Source of the DNA: an uncultured Clostridia bacterium
GTDB taxonomy: Bacteria; Bacillota; Clostridia; Christensenellales; Pumilibacteraceae
Assembly (NCBI GenBank): GCA_934277845.1
Contig: CAKQVV010000088.1
Span: 1 to 6,714 of the forward strand
Length of the DNA stretch: 6,714 nt
Direction of reading: 5' to 3'
Made by a program: the position numbers and the translations under genes. The notes under the pieces are model-generated. The model saw only the letters and a list, made by a program, of their open reading frames with translations. It was not told where the DNA came from and ran no database searches. This document shows, piece after piece, positions 5,769 to 6,714 of the stretch (positions within the stretch are counted from its first letter, which is position 1; the number at the start of each line of letters is the position of its first letter).

Positions 5769-5841
5769 ATCTCCTTAACTTTATTGTGCGGATACTATGT
5801 TCTCTCTCCGGATGGATACTATGTTCTCTCTCCATAAACAC
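5749..5841 (-). CDS. 30-aa ORF with an internal 8-aa duplication, upstream of the TnpW-like frame
   Basis: A strong AGGAGG (5848-5853) lies six bases before a GTG at 5841. The frame reads MFMEREHSIHPEREHSIR and then 12 more residues before a TAA at 5749-5751, 20 bp inside the TnpW-like ORF. A 20-bp exact repeat at a 24-bp period (5790-5809, 5814-5833) encodes EREHSI twice, keeping the frame. It may be a leader peptide that couples translation, or the true N-terminal part of the TnpW-like protein now separated by a programmed or erroneous +1 shift. Moving one base forward at AGG AGA TTT enters the TnpW-like frame. I do not recognise the peptide. Confidence 0.4.
   Translation of the reverse strand: MFMEREHSIHPEREHSIRTIKLRRFGAETI
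5790..5833. repeat. Tandem 24-bp-period direct repeat
   Basis: GGATACTATGTTCTCTCTCC is present exactly twice (5790-5809 and 5814-5833), separated by GGAT. On the minus strand each copy reads GGAGAGAGAACATAGTATCC. The 24-bp period is a multiple of three and falls in the 30-aa ORF. It could also be a pair of protein-binding sites between the RHH-like gene and the recombinase operon. Confidence 0.7.
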
Positions 5842-5847
5842 AAAAAT

Positions 5848-5853
5848 CCTCCT
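5848..5853 (-). promoter_or_regulatory. Strong ribosome binding site without an annotated large gene
   Basis: A perfect AGGAGG lies six bases upstream of GTG (5841) and 12 bases upstream of ATG (5835, same frame). It decides the start of the 30-aa ORF and shows that ribosomes probably load here rather than only at the weaker site before the TnpW-like frame. Confidence 0.6.
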
Positions 5854-5873
5854 GTTCGATATTTTAGTTTTTG

Positions 5874-6170
5874 TTACGTTTTATTATTGTTTTTCTCTTC
5901 CTCGAATTTGCGCAACTCAAAATCGAAGAAATCGTCGTAGCCGTCCATTATCTTCGCAAGGTCGGTATTTATCTCTCCCGCCTGCTCCAACAGCGACTTA
6001 TATCCTTCTTCAATGAGTTTAACTTTCGTATACCCGTGTTTCTTCAAAAATGCGTCTATTTCTTCCGCCGTTTCTCTCGGCATACTCGTTCCCCATACCA
6101 CGTTTTTGGCTTTTCTCTCGTTTTTATGCTTTTCTTCGTATCTTTTATCTCTTTCGCTTCTCGGTTTCAT
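5874..6170 (-). CDS. Small RHH-like DNA-binding protein of the mobile element
   Basis: The 98 aa have a basic, charged N-terminus (1-23), a short VVWGTSMPRE strand-like segment (24-33), helix-like TAEEIDAFLKKHG (34-46) and helix-like TKVKLIEEGYKSLLEQ (48-63). This strand-helix-helix order suggests a ribbon-helix-helix fold. An acidic, aromatic tail follows (DGYDDFFDFELRKFEEE, 76-92). The gene sits between the mobilisation protein and the recombinase cassette and is preceded by its own promoter and a palindrome, so it could be the regulator of excision, an autorepressor or an accessory mobilisation protein. GGAAGG seven bases before the ATG supports the start. I do not recognise a named family; the fold is an inference from pattern only. 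Confidence 0.7.
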   Translation of the reverse strand: MKPRSERDKRYEEKHKNERKAKNVVWGTSMPRETAEEIDAFLKKHGYTKVKLIEEGYKSLLEQAGEINTDLAKIMDGYDDFFDFELRKFEEEKNNNKT

Positions 6171-6195
6171 TTCTTAACCTTCCGTAAATATATTA

Positions 6196-6209
6196 TCGTA
6201 TCAATACGA
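6196..6209. promoter_or_regulatory. 14-bp palindrome at the predicted transcription start, likely operator
   Basis: TCGTATCAATACGA is a perfect inverted repeat (6-bp arms, CA centre). It lies eight bases downstream of the -10 box, covering the expected start of the transcript. A repressor bound here would block the RHH-like/recombinase cassette. The RHH-like product is a candidate ligand (inference). Confidence 0.5.
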
Positions 6210-6216
6210 CGATTAT

Positions 6217-6245
6217 ATTTTACCGATTTCTGCGTTCAGAGTCAA
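6217..6245 (-). promoter_or_regulatory. Sigma-A promoter of the RHH-like/recombinase cassette
   Basis: On the minus strand there is TTGACT (6245-6240), an exact 17-bp spacer and TAAAAT (6222-6217). Each box is one base from consensus. It lies between the stop codon of the mobilisation gene (6285) and the start at 6170, giving a leader of about 40 nt. It should drive the RHH-like gene, the small ORFs and the recombinase. Confidence 0.7.
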
Positions 6246-6284
6246 GCTCTTTTATGTGAACAGAGAGTAAAGCCGCCTTAAATT

Positions 6285-6714
6285 TTACTTTTGATTAGTG
6301 CTTTTGCCTTGTTTTTCTTGCTTTTTGCGTTCTTCTTCGATTTCCGCTTCTATTTGCTGTAAACGCGGGACTTGCCGAACGACGTCGGGTGTAAAGAGCG
6401 AAAGAACGGAATCGAAAAAACTTCCGATTGTTTTCGGCTTTCCGTGGACTATACGCCGATATTCCGTCGGATTTGTTCTTGCAAGTTCTTTGCCGACGTT
6501 TGTATAATGGAAATTGTTATCCTTTTCCTTTTGCAAAGTTTCTGCTTTTCTGGCATATTCGAGCGTTTCGTCCATAGATTTCGTAAGCCGCTTTGAAAGA
6601 TCGGCGTTGTTTGCCGTTAAAGCAATCACTTGTTCTTGTAACTTTCCGCGTTTCCGTGGGATATTCCCGCTTTTTGCCTCGGTTAAAGCGTCGGCATAAA
6701 CCTGACTTTCTTCC
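6285..6714 (-). CDS. C-terminal part of a coiled-coil protein, probably a mobilisation relaxase
   Basis: The gene enters the window from the right and its last 142 codons are visible, so no start is given. The visible part is rich in charged, helix-forming residues: SKRLTKSMDETLEYARKAET, then an IVHGKPKTIGSFFDSVLSLF stretch, and a final lysine- and glutamate-rich coiled coil (RLQQIEAEIEEERKKQEKQ). Relaxases of the MobV/Pre and MobA/L types often end in such coiled coils, and in Tn4451-type elements a relaxase accompanies the recombinase and TnpW. The catalytic N-terminus lies outside the window, so the function rests mainly on context. Confidence 0.5.
   Translation of the reverse strand, partial: EESQVYADALTEAKSGNIPRKRGKLQEQVIALTANNADLSKRLTKSMDETLEYARKAETLQKEKDNNFHYTNVGKELARTNPTEYRRIVHGKPKTIGSFFDSVLSLFTPDVVRQVPRLQQIEAEIEEERKKQEKQGKSTNQK

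Larger units (their letters stand above)
3818..6714 (-). mobile_element. One end of a Tn4451/TndX-type integrative mobilisable element (partial)
   Basis: All genes from 3952 to the right edge point left and are linked by an overlap or by small gaps: a probable mobilisation protein, an RHH-like protein, a TnpW-like small protein and a large serine recombinase of the TnpX/TndX type. In Tn4451-like elements the recombinase gene lies at an end of the element, as expected here. The GC content drops visibly relative to the rhamnosidase gene. The left limit given is approximate, because the exact junction cannot be set without an empty site. The other end lies outside the window. Confidence 0.7.

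Noticed and set aside
5790..5833. LexA-type SOS boxes (GAACATA in each repeat)
   Set aside because: The Gram-positive box needs GAAC-N4-GTTC. Here the second half is TATC, so symmetry is missing in both copies.

Overview
The window looks like a piece of a Bacillota (Clostridia-type) chromosome, probably from a gut or other plant-polysaccharide-rich habitat. This is inferred from the gene families (a GH78 rhamnosidase and a TnpX/TndX-like large serine recombinase with a DUF4368-type tail), the strong AGGAGG-type ribosome binding sites and the sigma-A-like promoters. No species can be named from the sequence alone.

Layout. Positions 1-1296 hold no convincing gene. They begin with the terminator of a + strand gene lying left of the window, followed by a dense set of palindromic intergenic repeats: a hairpin at 76-103, a MITE-like element at 169-422, and a family of at least five copies built on a GTCATTCAGAG-type end, a variable hairpin and a GAATCCCCC-type end (463-990). 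A 13-bp terminator hairpin follows at 1011-1040. Just right of it lies a possible promoter with paired TGTACA boxes (1192-1259) that reads leftward into that terminator with no clear gene between. Positions 1297-3618 (minus) carry a complete, high-GC, signal-less GH78 alpha-L-rhamnosidase with its own promoter (3693-3721) and ribosome binding site.

From about 3840 to the right edge the base composition is visibly less GC-rich and all genes are again on the minus strand. They are the 3' end of a probable mobilisation protein (6285-6714), a 98-aa ribbon-helix-helix-like protein (5874-6170), a 30-aa ORF overlapping a TnpW-like 54-aa ORF (5749-5841 and 5604-5768), and a 551-aa large serine recombinase (3952-5607). 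I read this as one end of a Tn4451/TndX-type integrative mobilisable element. The recombinase sits at the element's edge, and the host junction probably lies in 3818-3950.

How the parts work together. A promoter at 6217-6245, with a 14-bp palindrome (6196-6209) near the expected transcription start, should drive the cassette 98-aa protein, small ORFs, recombinase. The palindrome could let the 98-aa protein or another repressor control excision. The small ORFs are overlapped and translationally coupled, the TnpW-like frame reaching the recombinase through an ATGA overlap. The rhamnosidase appears to be a neighbouring host gene, separated from the element by a 41-bp palindrome that may stop element transcription. 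The less ordinary signals are the repeat family with constant ends and variable hairpins, the orphan promoter-terminator pair, and the overlapping small ORFs with an in-frame 24-bp duplication. No clearly new multi-gene system is visible.
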